Source: Caulobacter sp. X (GTDB lineage: Bacteria; Pseudomonadota; Alphaproteobacteria; Caulobacterales; Caulobacteraceae). From it: a stretch of 64,000 nt of DNA. The notes beneath the pieces were generated by a model. The model did no database searches, had not been told where the DNA came from, and saw only the letters and a program-made list of their open reading frames with translations. A program made the position numbers and the translations under genes. Numbering within the stretch: the first letter of the stretch is position 1; every line of letters begins with the position of its first letter. This document shows positions 26,412 to 34,564 of this stretch, one piece after another. Location: the NCBI RefSeq assembly GCF_002742635.1, contig NZ_PEGF01000003.1, positions 62,001 to 126,000 of the forward strand. The letters run 5' to 3'.

Positions 26412-28055
26412 ATGGACACCGCCTTGGAGGCCCTGCCGGACGACGTCGAAGCGCTCAAGGCGGCGCTCCTGATCCTGCGTCAGGAGTTGGATGTGGCCCG
26501 GGCCGACGCCGCAGCGGCCAAGGCCAAGGTCTCCGACGACCAGGCGCTGATCGCCCATCTGAAGCTGCAAATCGCCAAGCTCAAGCGCGAGCGGTTCGGG
26601 GTGTCCTCCGAGCGGACCAGCCGGCTGCTTGATCAGTTGGAGCTGCAGCTGGAGGAGCTGGAAGCCTCCGCCACCGAGGATGAGCTCGCCGCTGAGAAGG
26701 CCGCTGCCCGGGCCACGACGCCGGTCAGGGCGTTCACCCGCGCCAAGCCCTCTCGTCAGCCCTTTCCCGAGCACCTGCCCCGCGAGCGCGTGGTGATAGA
26801 GGCGCCCAAGACCTGCGCCTGCTGCGGCGGCGAACGCCTGCGCAAGCTGGGCGAGGACGTCACCGAGACCCTGGAGGTGATCCCGCGCCAGTGGAAGGTC
26901 ATCCAGACCGTTCGCGAGAAGGTCTCATGCCGCGATTGCGAGGCCATCGCCCAGGCCCCCGCGCCGTTCCATGTCCTGCCGCGCGGCTGGGCGGGTCCTG
27001 GCCTGCTGGCCATGATCGTCTTCGAGAAGTTCGGCCAGCACCAACCGCTCAATCGCCAGGCCGAGCGCTACGCCCGCGAGGGCGTGCCGCTCAGCCTGTC
27101 GACCCTGGCCGACCAGGTGGGCGGGGTGACCACGGCCCTGGCGCCCTTGGTCGCGCGGATCACCGACCATGTGCTCCGCGCCGAGCGCCTGCACGGCGAT
27201 GACACGACCGTCCCCGTCCTGGCCAAGGGCCAGACCGACGTCGGTCGATTATGGACCTATGTGCGTGATGACGCGCCCTTCGGAGGATCATCGCCGCCGG
27301 CGGCTATCTTCCACTACTCGCGTGACCGCAAGGGCGTGCATCCCCAGACCCATCTGGCCGCGTGGCGCGGGATCCTCCAGGCCGACGCCTATGGCGGCTA
27401 CGCCGAACTCTACAAGCCAGACCGACTGCCAGGACCGATCCTTGAGTCAGGCTGCTGGGCGCACGGCCGCCGCAAGTTCTTCGAGCTGGCCGATATCGAG
27501 ACCGCCGAGCGCAAGAAGGCCAGAGGCGAGAAGCCCAGGTGCGTCTACCCCAAGGCCCTGGAGGCGGTGCGCCTGATCGACGGCCTGTTCGCCGTCGAGC
27601 GGCGGATCAATGGCGCGAGCCCTGACGAGCGCCTGGCGGTCCGCCGCCAGCAAAGCGCCCCGATCCTCGCCGAACTGGAAGCCTGGATGGACGGAACCCG
27701 TCAGCAGCTCACCAGCAGCCACCACATCGTCAAGGCGATCAACTATCTCCAGCGCCGTTGGCCCGCGTTCACCCGCTTCCTGGATGACGGCCGGGTCTGC
27801 CTCAGCAACAACGCCGCCGAGCGGGCCTTGCGCGGCGTCGCCCTGGGACGCAAGTCCTGGCTGTTCGCCGGCTCCGACCGCGGCGGCCAACGGGCGGCGG
27901 CCATGTACAGCCTCATCGTCACCGCCAAGCTCAACAACGTCGATCCCCAGGCCTGGCTCGCCGACGTCCTGGCTCGCATCAACGACCTGCCCGCCAGCCG
28001 CCTTGATGAGCTGCTGCCGTGGAACTGGAGGACGAATGACCCTGTCGGCGGATAA
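26412..28055 (+). CDS. tnpC: IS66 transposase TnpC
   Basis: The 547-residue transposase has an N-terminal coiled coil (EALKAALLILRQELDVARADAAAAKAKV), a zinc-finger region (CACCGGERLRKLGEDVTETLEVIP, then CRDCEAI), and the DDE core: HGDDTTVPVL, LQADAYGGYAELY and the glutamate in CLSNNAAERALRGVALGRKSWLFAGSDRGG. Length and motifs are those of intact IS66 transposases. Its last 20 bp overlap the passenger gene. Confidence 0.95.
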   Translation: MDTALEALPDDVEALKAALLILRQELDVARADAAAAKAKVSDDQALIAHLKLQIAKLKRERFGVSSERTSRLLDQLELQLEELEASATEDELAAEKAAARATTPVRAFTRAKPSRQPFPEHLPRERVVIEAPKTCACCGGERLRKLGEDVTETLEVIPRQWKVIQTVREKVSCRDCEAIAQAPAPFHVLPRGWAGPGLLAMIVFEKFGQHQPLNRQAERYAREGVPLSLSTLADQVGGVTTALAPLVARITDHVLRAERLHGDDTTVPVLAKGQTDVGRLWTYVRDDAPFGGSSPPAAIFHYSRDRKGVHPQTHLAAWRGILQADAYGGYAELYKPDRLPGPILESGCWAHGRRKFFELADIETAERKKARGEKPRCVYPKALEAVRLIDGLFAVERRINGASPDERLAVRRQQSAPILAELEAWMDGTRQQLTSSHHIVKAINYLQRRWPAFTRFLDDGRVCLSNNAAERALRGVALGRKSWLFAGSDRGGQRAAAMYSLIVTAKLNNVDPQAWLADVLARINDLPASRLDELLPWNWRTNDPVGG

Positions 28056-28698
28056 CCTCGGCGAGGATCTCGAACGTCTCGACGCCTTCCTGATGTCCGA
28101 CCAGCTTCCAGACGAGGCCTTGATGCTCAGTGAGGTCGACGGGTTCCTCACCGGGATCGCGCTGGGCCCCGAAGCGATCATGCCCAGCGAATGGCTGCCG
28201 GTCGTCTGGGGTGGGGAGGAGCCGGTCTTCGACGGCCTCGACCAGGCGCGGTTGATCATGCAGGCCCTGATGAACCGCTACAATGAGATCGTGCGCCGGC
28301 TGCAGGTGGGCGAGCTCGACCCGGTGTTCCTGGTCGGCCCTGGCGGCGAGGTGATCGCCGCCGACTGGGCGCAGGGCTTCCTTCTGGCGATCCAGCTGCG
28401 CGAGCCGGCTTGGGCCGCGCTGACCAACTCCGAAGAGGATGGTCACCTGATGCTACCCATCCTGGCCCTATGTTGCGACCAGAACGGCGAAGCGCTGATC
28501 GAGCTGCCGGGGGAAATCGAGGACGAACTGCTCAAGAACGCCGGCGAGATCATCCCCGAGTGCGTCCTGCAAATCGCCGCCTTCTGGAAGGCCCGGCGCC
28601 GCACCCCCCAGTCCCGCTCAGGACGCCCCAAGGCCGGGCGCAACGACCTCTGCCCTTGCGGTTCCGGCCGCAAGTTCAAAAAGTGCTGCGCTAACTGA
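28036..28698 (+). CDS. UPF0149 (YecA-like) SEC-C metal-binding protein, IS66 passenger
   Basis: The 220-residue protein has a UPF0149/YecA helical domain (LSEVDGFLTGIALGPEAIMPSEWLPVVWG) and a C-terminal SEC-C zinc motif (GRNDLCPCGSGRKFKKCC). It starts at ATG 28036 inside the tnpC end, behind GGAGGACGA, so it is translated with the transposase. It lies inside the right inverted repeat and so moves with the element. It has no known transposition role; SEC-C motifs often mediate ribosome or SecB-type contacts. Confidence 0.9.
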   Translation: MTLSADNLGEDLERLDAFLMSDQLPDEALMLSEVDGFLTGIALGPEAIMPSEWLPVVWGGEEPVFDGLDQARLIMQALMNRYNEIVRRLQVGELDPVFLVGPGGEVIAADWAQGFLLAIQLREPAWAALTNSEEDGHLMLPILALCCDQNGEALIELPGEIEDELLKNAGEIIPECVLQIAAFWKARRRTPQSRSGRPKAGRNDLCPCGSGRKFKKCCAN

Positions 28699-28775
28699 CA
28701 GCCAGACTCCCTGAGGCGGGACAAGACGAGCTACCAAGCCTGCCTTTGTCCCTGCGGCCCTCACCGGATGGGTAC

Positions 28776-29019
28776 GAACCCGGTCGATCGGATCGAGAGT
28801 GGACACATCGACAGTCGCGGGGAGAGTGGTGAACGAGCCGGTTTCCAGCGAAGCGAACGCATGTCCACCCCAGTAGGCTACGCAGCCGAAGACCACGAAC
28901 ATCGCCGCCATGAACAGGAGCGGCGCGTTGTCCCGCGCCCAGAGAATGAAGACAGCCGCCCCGACGACACAAGCGAGTGCGCCAGCCAGGCCCAAGATGC
29001 AGACAACAATGGCGAACAT
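28776..29019 (-). pseudogene. N-terminal part of a small membrane-protein gene split by IS66
   Basis: From ATG 29019 (AAGGA seven bases upstream) the frame reads MFAIVVCILGLAGALACVVG, then VFILWARDNAPLLFMAAMFVVFGCVAYWGG, two or three membrane helices, and TVDVSTLDPIDRV up to the IS66 insertion point. After the insertion the frame continues as junk inside the element. The other part lies at 25409-25542; the reconstructed gene is 378 bp (125 codons plus stop). It is the third gene of the 29969-to-24897 operon. Confidence 0.8.
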
Positions 29020-29092
29020 TGGAGATCCTTCCGTGATGCAGGGCCGATCTGGGGTTTGAGAGCTTGGTGCCTGTCTAACCGAGCTGGGTGAT

Positions 29093-29389
29093 CTACTGTG
29101 GTTCCGCCTTGCTGCGCGCCGACGCGACGATCTGTTCGAGGTCCTCATGGAACTTCGCTCTGAAGTCTTGATGTTGTCGCCAGCGCAGCAAGAGGGCGTG
29201 GTAGGTCGGGGCGAGAAGTGCTTCGCGAAGGCTTCCGGCAGGCAGGCGCATTCTCGCCAGGATCCAGAACAACACCGCCAGCCATCCCTGAAAGATCCGA
29301 GCGCTTTCAGCGAGGGTGGGGGGCCATTCTGGCTGAAGCGGAGCGCCCCAGGGGCTGCGCTTCGGGCAGCGCTGTTCTTCGTCAGTCAT
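29093..29389 (-). CDS. Hypothetical protein, one possible membrane helix
   Basis: The 98-residue protein (start ATG 29389, overlapping the previous stop by 8 bp) has a hydrophobic stretch FQGWLAVLFWILARM and a basic, charged C-terminus (FRAKFHEDLEQIVASARSKAEPQ). No family was recognised. It is the second gene of a left-facing operon of membrane proteins and probably works with them. Confidence 0.65.
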   Translation of the reverse strand: MTDEEQRCPKRSPWGAPLQPEWPPTLAESARIFQGWLAVLFWILARMRLPAGSLREALLAPTYHALLLRWRQHQDFRAKFHEDLEQIVASARSKAEPQ

Positions 29390-29969
29390 TGGTGCTGAAA
29401 TCCCCGGTCGCCCCGCCACCGCCGAACGAACCGCCATCGCCCGTAAACGCCGGCTCGGGGGCTGGGACAGGATCTGATTGCGAAAGTGCCTCGATGGCCG
29501 CGACGGCAAGCAGCGTGTTTGTCATGGGCTGCAGCTGATCGTTCGTGTCCTCGACGCGCGTGGCGGACGAGATAGGCGTGCGCGACCGGTCATCGCGCTG
29601 TGCGCCTGGTGCGCTGGCTTGTTGCCCTCGTCGCCGCTTGGCGAGTTCAAGCGCCAAGGTGTTTCTGAGCGACGACTGCATGGCGTAGAGGGTGTCGAGG
29701 CGGGCCGAGGCTCTGAGCGTGGTCAACACGCCGGCCGCCAAGATGATGAAGAACGCGGTGAACGCGACACCTCCGATCCCGCCGTGCGCGTTGGCCTGTG
29801 CCCGGATCATGGCGTGATCCAGCTCCGGACCGGGTACGCCTGCAAACAGCCAGGAGATCCCGCCGGCTCCCATCAAGCCTATGGCCCCAAGGCCAATCCC
29901 TATCTCTTGCCGTGCGAGCTGTCCCGCGATCGTCGTGTCGAGCGCGCTGAGGTCGTCCGCGACTGTCAT
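29382..29969 (-). CDS. Hypothetical membrane protein with glycine-rich tail
   Basis: The 195-residue protein has two membrane helices (IGIGLGAIGLMGAGGISWLFAG and GGVAFTAFFIILAAGVLTTL), a charged coiled segment, and a Gly-rich end (GDGGSFGGGGATGDFS). It is the first gene of a left-facing operon whose promoter region contains a 22-bp perfect palindrome shared with the DprE1-like gene. No family was recognised. Confidence 0.7.
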   Translation of the reverse strand: MTVADDLSALDTTIAGQLARQEIGIGLGAIGLMGAGGISWLFAGVPGPELDHAMIRAQANAHGGIGGVAFTAFFIILAAGVLTTLRASARLDTLYAMQSSLRNTLALELAKRRRGQQASAPGAQRDDRSRTPISSATRVEDTNDQLQPMTNTLLAVAAIEALSQSDPVPAPEPAFTGDGGSFGGGGATGDFSTND

Positions 29970-29996
29970 GATGGAGGCTCCCGTTGCTCCCGCCTT

Positions 29997-30018
29997 AAGT
30001 GCAAGGTACCTTGCACTT
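29997..30018. promoter_or_regulatory. 22-bp perfect palindrome between divergent genes
   Basis: AAGTGCAAGGT is followed directly by its reverse complement. It lies 28 bp from the start of the left-facing membrane operon and 20 bp from the start of the DprE1-like gene, so a dimeric regulator bound here would block or control both. No regulator gene is adjacent. Confidence 0.75.
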
Positions 30019-30037
30019 TCACCCGAGGGAACCGTCT

Positions 30038-31306
30038 ATGGCGAGCATCCGGAATTGGACGGGCGAACGGGTCCAGGCACGGCAAGCGGTGCTTCCACGC
30101 GAAGACGTCGACGTCCGCGCGCTCACGGCGAGCGGAGCGACGTTTTCGAACGCGGGCGCGCGCCGTTCGTATTCGGATATATGCCTCCCAGGCACAGGCC
30201 TGGCCATCGACCACGTCGAGCGTGTGGGACTGGTCTCAGCCGACTGGAGAACCGGGCGGATATGCGTCGAGGCCGGGGTGCGGCTAACCGACCTTTGCAG
30301 ACTGACCTCGGAGCATGGGTGGATGCCGTTCGTCCTTCCGGGGACCGGTGAGGCGACCGTGGGCGGCTGTGTCGCTAACGACGTGCATGGCAAGAACCAT
30401 CCGAGCGCCGGCGCTTTTGGGGATCACGTCGAAGCGATCCGGCTATCGCGATCGACGAGCGACCGGGACTTTGTGGTCAGGCGTGGTGATCCATTATTCG
30501 GCGCCACAATCGGCGGGCTTGGGCTGACGGGCGCCATCTTGGATGTGAGTTTGCGCCTCGTGGCCGTCCAGTCGGCCTATCTTCACGTCCAGACGGTCCC
30601 GATGGGGAGCGCGAGCGAGTATGTGGCGCTCGAAGCGCAGGCTCCCCAAGGCCCGTTTCGCGCCGCGTGGGTAGATCTGACCGACCCTCGGCTTGGCGGC
30701 TACTACATATCGGCGGCTTGGGCTGAAGACGGAGATTATTCCGCCCCACGGTCGCGTGCGGTGGCGGTGCCGTTCAGCCCGCCGTTCAGCCTAGTTTCGC
30801 GGCCGGCGACGGCGGCCTTCAGCTGGTTCTATCGAACGCAGTTCAAGCGAGCGCGGTCGCAGCGCCTTCACTACAGCCAAGCGCTTTGGCCCCTGGACGC
30901 AATTCGAAACTGGAATCGTCTCTATGGACCGCGCGGCTTTCTTCAGTACCAGGTCGTCACGCCAACGCTCGACGCTGTCCTGCGGATCTGCGCGATCGCA
31001 GGTCGAAGCGGACTTGCGACACCTCTGACCGTCCTAAAGACATTCGGGGACCGACCAGCGGCCGGGTGGCTGAGCTTCGCCCGACGCGGCTACACGCTGG
31101 CCGTCGATTTCCGGCCGTCCAAGGCGCTGCCCTCGGTGCTCGAGGCGATGGACGAGGTCGTGCGCGACGCGGGCGGCGCCTGGTACCCGGCCAAGTACCG
31201 CGCCCTGAAGCGCGAAGACTTTCTGCAGGCCTTTCCGAGGTGGCCCGAACTTCTCGCCGCCCGCGACCCGGCCGCCACCTCGGCTTTCTACGAAAGGATG
31301 CGCTGA
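30038..31306 (+). CDS. FAD-linked oxidoreductase, DprE1-like (polyprenyl-phosphoribose 2-oxidase)
   Basis: The 422-residue protein is a VAO-type flavoenzyme: GLAIDHVERVGLVSADWRTGRICVEAGVRLTDL and GTGEATVGGCVANDVHGKNHPSAGAFGDHV, the FAD segment almost as in mycobacterial DprE1. DprE1 oxidises decaprenyl-phosphoryl-ribose at C2, the first half of epimerisation to the arabinose donor. The start at 30038 has GAGGGA seven bases upstream. The stop overlaps the following SDR start (TGATG), the same pairing as dprE1-dprE2. A UbiA-type phosphoribosyltransferase gene is 2.4 kb away, completing the pathway set. Confidence 0.87.
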   Translation: MASIRNWTGERVQARQAVLPREDVDVRALTASGATFSNAGARRSYSDICLPGTGLAIDHVERVGLVSADWRTGRICVEAGVRLTDLCRLTSEHGWMPFVLPGTGEATVGGCVANDVHGKNHPSAGAFGDHVEAIRLSRSTSDRDFVVRRGDPLFGATIGGLGLTGAILDVSLRLVAVQSAYLHVQTVPMGSASEYVALEAQAPQGPFRAAWVDLTDPRLGGYYISAAWAEDGDYSAPRSRAVAVPFSPPFSLVSRPATAAFSWFYRTQFKRARSQRLHYSQALWPLDAIRNWNRLYGPRGFLQYQVVTPTLDAVLRICAIAGRSGLATPLTVLKTFGDRPAAGWLSFARRGYTLAVDFRPSKALPSVLEAMDEVVRDAGGAWYPAKYRALKREDFLQAFPRWPELLAARDPAATSAFYERMR

Positions 31307-32046
31307 TGAAACGCGCGCTGATCCTCGGATCGAACTCGGCCATCGCAAAGGCGACGATTGCCCATCTGGCCAATGAGGGATGGGCTTTCACCTTGGTGGC
31401 GCGCGACAAGGTCGCCCTGAGCCAGCATGTCGCCGAGCTTGCGGCGATCGGGAGCGAAGCGCGCGGCGAGTCCATGGATCTGACCAACCGCTGGGCGGCC
31501 GAGAGGATCCAGGAGCTGGTGGTTCAAGAAAGCCCGGATCTTGTGCTGGTGGCCTTCGGCCTGTGGGCCGAAAACACCACGGCCGAGGACAACGCCGCAG
31601 CGTCGGGCGCCCTGATCGAGACGAACTTCGTCGCGCCCGCGCGCATCTGCCTGGGCGTCGCCCAGGCCCTCGAACAGCGCGGCCAAGGCACGCTCGTGGT
31701 GATCGGATCCGTAGCGGGCGATCGCGGGCGGCAGAGCAACTACGTCTATGGCGCGGCCAAGGCTGGCCTCGGCGTGCTCGTCGAAGGCCTGGCCCATCGC
31801 CTGGCCCGCCGCGGCGCCGGGGGCGCTCGCGCGATCCTCGTGAAGCCGGGTCTCGTCCGGACGCCTATGACCGCGGGCTTTGACCGCTCAGGCTGGCTTT
31901 GGTCGTCTCCCGACGACGTGGGCTGCCGGATAGCACGTCTGGTTCGCGCCAGGTCGACCGTCCACTACACGCCGGGGTTCTGGCGTTGGATCATGATGGC
32001 GGTGCGCGCCCTCCCCGACCCCATCTTTCACCGGACGGCGCTCTGA
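31306..32046 (+). CDS. SDR reductase, DprE2-like
   Basis: The 246-residue SDR reads MKRALILGSNSAIAKATIAHL, with VLVAFGLWAENTT, the catalytic Ser in VVIGSVAGDRGRQSNYVYGAAKAGL and the YxxxK motif in the same segment. It would reduce the 2-keto intermediate made by the DprE1-like enzyme, giving polyprenyl-phosphoryl-arabinose. One-base overlaps with both neighbours show tight translational coupling. Confidence 0.87.
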   Translation: MKRALILGSNSAIAKATIAHLANEGWAFTLVARDKVALSQHVAELAAIGSEARGESMDLTNRWAAERIQELVVQESPDLVLVAFGLWAENTTAEDNAAASGALIETNFVAPARICLGVAQALEQRGQGTLVVIGSVAGDRGRQSNYVYGAAKAGLGVLVEGLAHRLARRGAGGARAILVKPGLVRTPMTAGFDRSGWLWSSPDDVGCRIARLVRARSTVHYTPGFWRWIMMAVRALPDPIFHRTAL

Positions 32047-32555
32047 TGGACACGACCAAGATCGCCATCGGCTTGGTGTTCGGCCTGATCGCTTTCGTCT
32101 GCCTGGTCAAGGCGGGCGTGATCAAGATCGAAGATCTGCGCGCGTTCATGGCGCCGCCGTATCAGGCCTGCACGATCCTCACGGACAACGAGATCCATTT
32201 CGCCGGTCTGCTTCGCCAGGCGGTTCCCGAGTACCAGGTGCTACCGCAGGTCAGCTTCGGCGCGTTCCTGCGGGTGAAGTCAGGCCTTGGTCCCTCCGGT
32301 TCGACCACGGCGTTCAACAAGATCTCCAGCAAGCGGGCGGATTTTGTTGTGTGCGATCACCGATACAGGGTCCTCTGCATCGTCGAACTGGACGACCGCA
32401 CACATGACCCGGACAAGGACGCCAAACGCGACAGCTATACGGCGGCGGCGGGCCTCCAGACGCTGCGGTTTCAAAGTCGTTCCAAGCCATCGGTCGAAGC
32501 TCTTCGCCGCGCCATCACCGATGCGGTCGAACGCGCCAAGCTCAAGCGCGCCTAA
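32046..32555 (+). CDS. DUF2726 domain protein with N-terminal membrane anchor
   Basis: The 169-residue protein has a membrane helix (IAIGLVFGLIAFVCLVKAGV) and a restriction-endonuclease-like DUF2726 domain (ILTDNEIHFAGLLRQAVPEYQVLPQVSFGAFL; KRADFVVCDHRYRVLCIVELDDRTH; RDSYTAAAGLQTLRF). The DUF2726 Asp and ELD residues resemble a PD-(D/E)xK core. Its role in the arabinosyl-lipid operon is unknown; the one-base overlap with the SDR gene puts it in that transcript. Confidence 0.8.
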   Translation: MDTTKIAIGLVFGLIAFVCLVKAGVIKIEDLRAFMAPPYQACTILTDNEIHFAGLLRQAVPEYQVLPQVSFGAFLRVKSGLGPSGSTTAFNKISSKRADFVVCDHRYRVLCIVELDDRTHDPDKDAKRDSYTAAAGLQTLRFQSRSKPSVEALRRAITDAVERAKLKRA

Positions 32556-33349
32556 TAGTCGATGGCGCCCATAGTGCAGTTGCCCCAGAGGCTCTCCGTG
32601 CATCGGCGGGCATATCGCCGACTGTCCTCGATCGCAAAGCCGGACCGTAAGATCATACCGTATAGGCCATTGCCGACCACGGTCGTCGTTCGCAGCAGAC
32701 GATCTACTTGGGCGAGGCGGAGGCTGACTGGATCGAGCGCCAGGTTGTGGGCGATGTTCCGGTCGCGGAAGCCGGCGACCGCCAGCCGATCCTTCGCGTT
32801 CATCGTTCTGATGCCGAGAGCAAGGCCGTCTCGCATGTCCCTATGAAAGCCTGTTCGAGTGGTGTGTCGGGCTTCACGCGGCGCGCGGACGACGAACGCT
32901 CGCGCGGCCCCTTCCTCTAGATCGTCAGCCAGCTTCGCTTCCTCAATGCGGCGCGAGAGGAAGCGCCGCCTATAGAGCGCTTTCAGGACTGGCCGATCGG
33001 CGACAATGGCGATGATCGTGGGGATGCTCAGCCTGTCGGCGCGCGGACCGTCCCACAGCGCCGCAAGCCGAATAATCTCGTAATGGAGCAGGCCACGTTG
33101 GAGGTTCTTGAGCGCGTGGGCGGCATGTGAGGCCGGAACCTGGCCTGCCAATCTATCGCTGCGGCTGATGACTCGGTTGTTCTCATGGGTCTTACAAACG
33201 TCGATTATGTAATCCCAAAGTCCCCTCACCTTCTGTTCGGCCAGGTCAATACGCTCATCGACGGGACGCCGCCGGAGTTGTTCGACGTAATTTTGCTCAG
33301 CGCGCGAGAACACGGCTTCCTTGCTCTTGTCATGGACCGGGGCGATCAT
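32552..33349 (-). CDS. Hypothetical protein, possible HEPN/AbiU2-type domain
   Basis: The 265-residue, largely helical protein has HALKNLQRGLLHYEIIRLAALWDGPRADRLSIPTIIAIV, a pattern like the AbiU2 HEPN group (helix with R-LAALWD followed by SIPT). The C-terminal half carries LAVAGFRDRNIAHNLAL, where RDRNIAH fits an R-x4-H RNase motif. It converges on the DUF2726 gene with a 4-bp overlap. It may be a stand-alone abortive-infection or toxin-like protein; no antitoxin is obvious, although the small gene at 33406 diverges from it. Confidence 0.6.
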   Translation of the reverse strand: MIAPVHDKSKEAVFSRAEQNYVEQLRRRPVDERIDLAEQKVRGLWDYIIDVCKTHENNRVISRSDRLAGQVPASHAAHALKNLQRGLLHYEIIRLAALWDGPRADRLSIPTIIAIVADRPVLKALYRRRFLSRRIEEAKLADDLEEGAARAFVVRAPREARHTTRTGFHRDMRDGLALGIRTMNAKDRLAVAGFRDRNIAHNLALDPVSLRLAQVDRLLRTTTVVGNGLYGMILRSGFAIEDSRRYARRCTESLWGNCTMGAIDY

Positions 33350-33405
33350 AGACGCGACACGGCCGCCAGGCCCAGCTTGGTTGGCCGAACCTCTAGGTGA
33401 TCAGG

Positions 33406-33660
33406 ATGACCGAACCCGCCAACGACAATCGCCTCGGGCTGCACTTCTCGGCCCTCAAGATCGCCGCGCGCGAGGCCGTCGAAAAAGCGGAAGACTATGT
33501 GCGCTCGGTCAGAGAGCTGCACGATGTGGAGGATGGTCCGAGCGCGCGGGCGCTCGTGGAGTCGGCGGAATCAACGCTCGCTAACGCCCAGGCTGCGCTC
33601 GCCAGTCTCCTGGCCGCCGAACAGATCGTATTGAGTGAAGCGCCGCACGCGGTTCTTTAG
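33406..33660 (+). CDS. Small hypothetical helical protein
   Basis: The 84-residue protein (ATG 33406, five bases behind AGGTGA) is helical and charged (LKIAAREAVEKAEDYVRSVRELHDVEDG; SARALVESAESTLANAQAALASLLAAEQ). It starts 57 bp from the HEPN-like gene, facing away from it, and converges on the UbiA gene. No family was recognised. Confidence 0.6.
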   Translation: MTEPANDNRLGLHFSALKIAAREAVEKAEDYVRSVRELHDVEDGPSARALVESAESTLANAQAALASLLAAEQIVLSEAPHAVL

Positions 33661-33667
33661 GCGCGGC

Positions 33668-34564
33668 CTAGAGTGATGCGGCTAGGAATCCAGCCGCGAT
33701 CAGACCGAGCACACGGCTCATGGGATCGCGAAACGCCCAGACGATCGGGTCATAATCGAGCTCGCCGCGCTGGGCGGTAAACCACAGCCGGAAGATCCAC
33801 ACCGACATGACCGCGCCGATCGCCCACAGGCCCCACGCGGCGTGCGTGCGGGCCGCGAAGCCGCCATTCAAGGCCACGTAGAGCAAGAACACCACGACCG
33901 CGCCCATGCCCGCGCCTAAGCCGGCGGAAAGGGTGAAGGGCCAGTCCGAGGGCCGATAGCCCCTGCCCGGCGTCTCTCCCTGGTCGAGCTGCTTTCGTAG
34001 CTCGGTGTGCCGCTTGGCTAGCGCTAAGGACAGGAAGAAGAGGCCGCTGAACGCGAGGAACCACGGGCTGAGAGGCGCGCCCGTCGCCGCCCCGCCGGCG
34101 GCCAGGCGCAGCATGTAGAGCGCGCCCAACACGAAGACGTCCAGGACCGGCTCGCGCTTGAATCCCGAGGTGTAGGCTGTGGTGCCGACGATATAGACGA
34201 CGACCATTAAGCCAAGATTCAGCGACCAGGCGCCCGCGCCGCCCGCGCCCAGGACGATGAGACCTGCTGCGACGACGCCGCCGGCGATAGGATCCAGCGC
34301 TCCACTCGCGAACGGGCGATGGCGCTTCACAGGGTGGTCCGCATCCGAGTGTCGATCACGAATGTCGTTGACCAGATAGCCTGCGCTCGCCACGGCCGAC
34401 AGCGCTCCAAACGCCACCAACGCCCCCAGCCAAGCGTGTGCCTGAAGGTATTGGCCCGCCAGGATGAGCGGCGCGAAGACCAGGAGATTCTTCACCCAAT
34501 GGGTCGGGCGAACGGCCTTCAGCCAGGTCCAGGGCGCCAAGGTCGCACTGCCAAGGTCGCTCAT
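33668..34564 (-). CDS. UbiA prenyltransferase family, polyprenyl-phosphate phosphoribosyltransferase-like
   Basis: The 298-residue membrane protein (about nine helices) has the motif YLVNDIRDRHSDADHPVKRHRPFASG, the form found in decaprenyl-phosphate phosphoribosyltransferases, and RPTHWVKNLLVFAPLI at the N-terminus, plus YTSGFKREPVLDVFVLG for the second Asp-rich loop. It would transfer 5-phosphoribose to a polyprenyl phosphate, the committed step before DprE1/DprE2. Its ATG overlaps the stop of the GT87 gene by 4 bp (ATGA). Confidence 0.87.
   Translation of the reverse strand: MSDLGSATLAPWTWLKAVRPTHWVKNLLVFAPLILAGQYLQAHAWLGALVAFGALSAVASAGYLVNDIRDRHSDADHPVKRHRPFASGALDPIAGGVVAAGLIVLGAGGAGAWSLNLGLMVVVYIVGTTAYTSGFKREPVLDVFVLGALYMLRLAAGGAATGAPLSPWFLAFSGLFFLSLALAKRHTELRKQLDQGETPGRGYRPSDWPFTLSAGLGAGMGAVVVFLLYVALNGGFAARTHAAWGLWAIGAVMSVWIFRLWFTAQRGELDYDPIVWAFRDPMSRVLGLIAAGFLAASL

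Larger units (their letters stand above)
25551..28775 (+). mobile_element. Complete IS66-family element with SEC-C passenger gene
   Basis: The ends are 22-bp inverted repeats (25551-25572 and 28754-28775, 20 of 22 matching, starting GTACCC). They are flanked by a perfect 8-bp target duplication GAACCCGG at 25543-25550 and 28776-28783, the length typical of IS66. It carries tnpA, tnpB and tnpC plus a UPF0149/SEC-C gene overlapping the end of tnpC. The clean duplication indicates a single insertion event with no later rearrangement. Confidence 0.95.
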
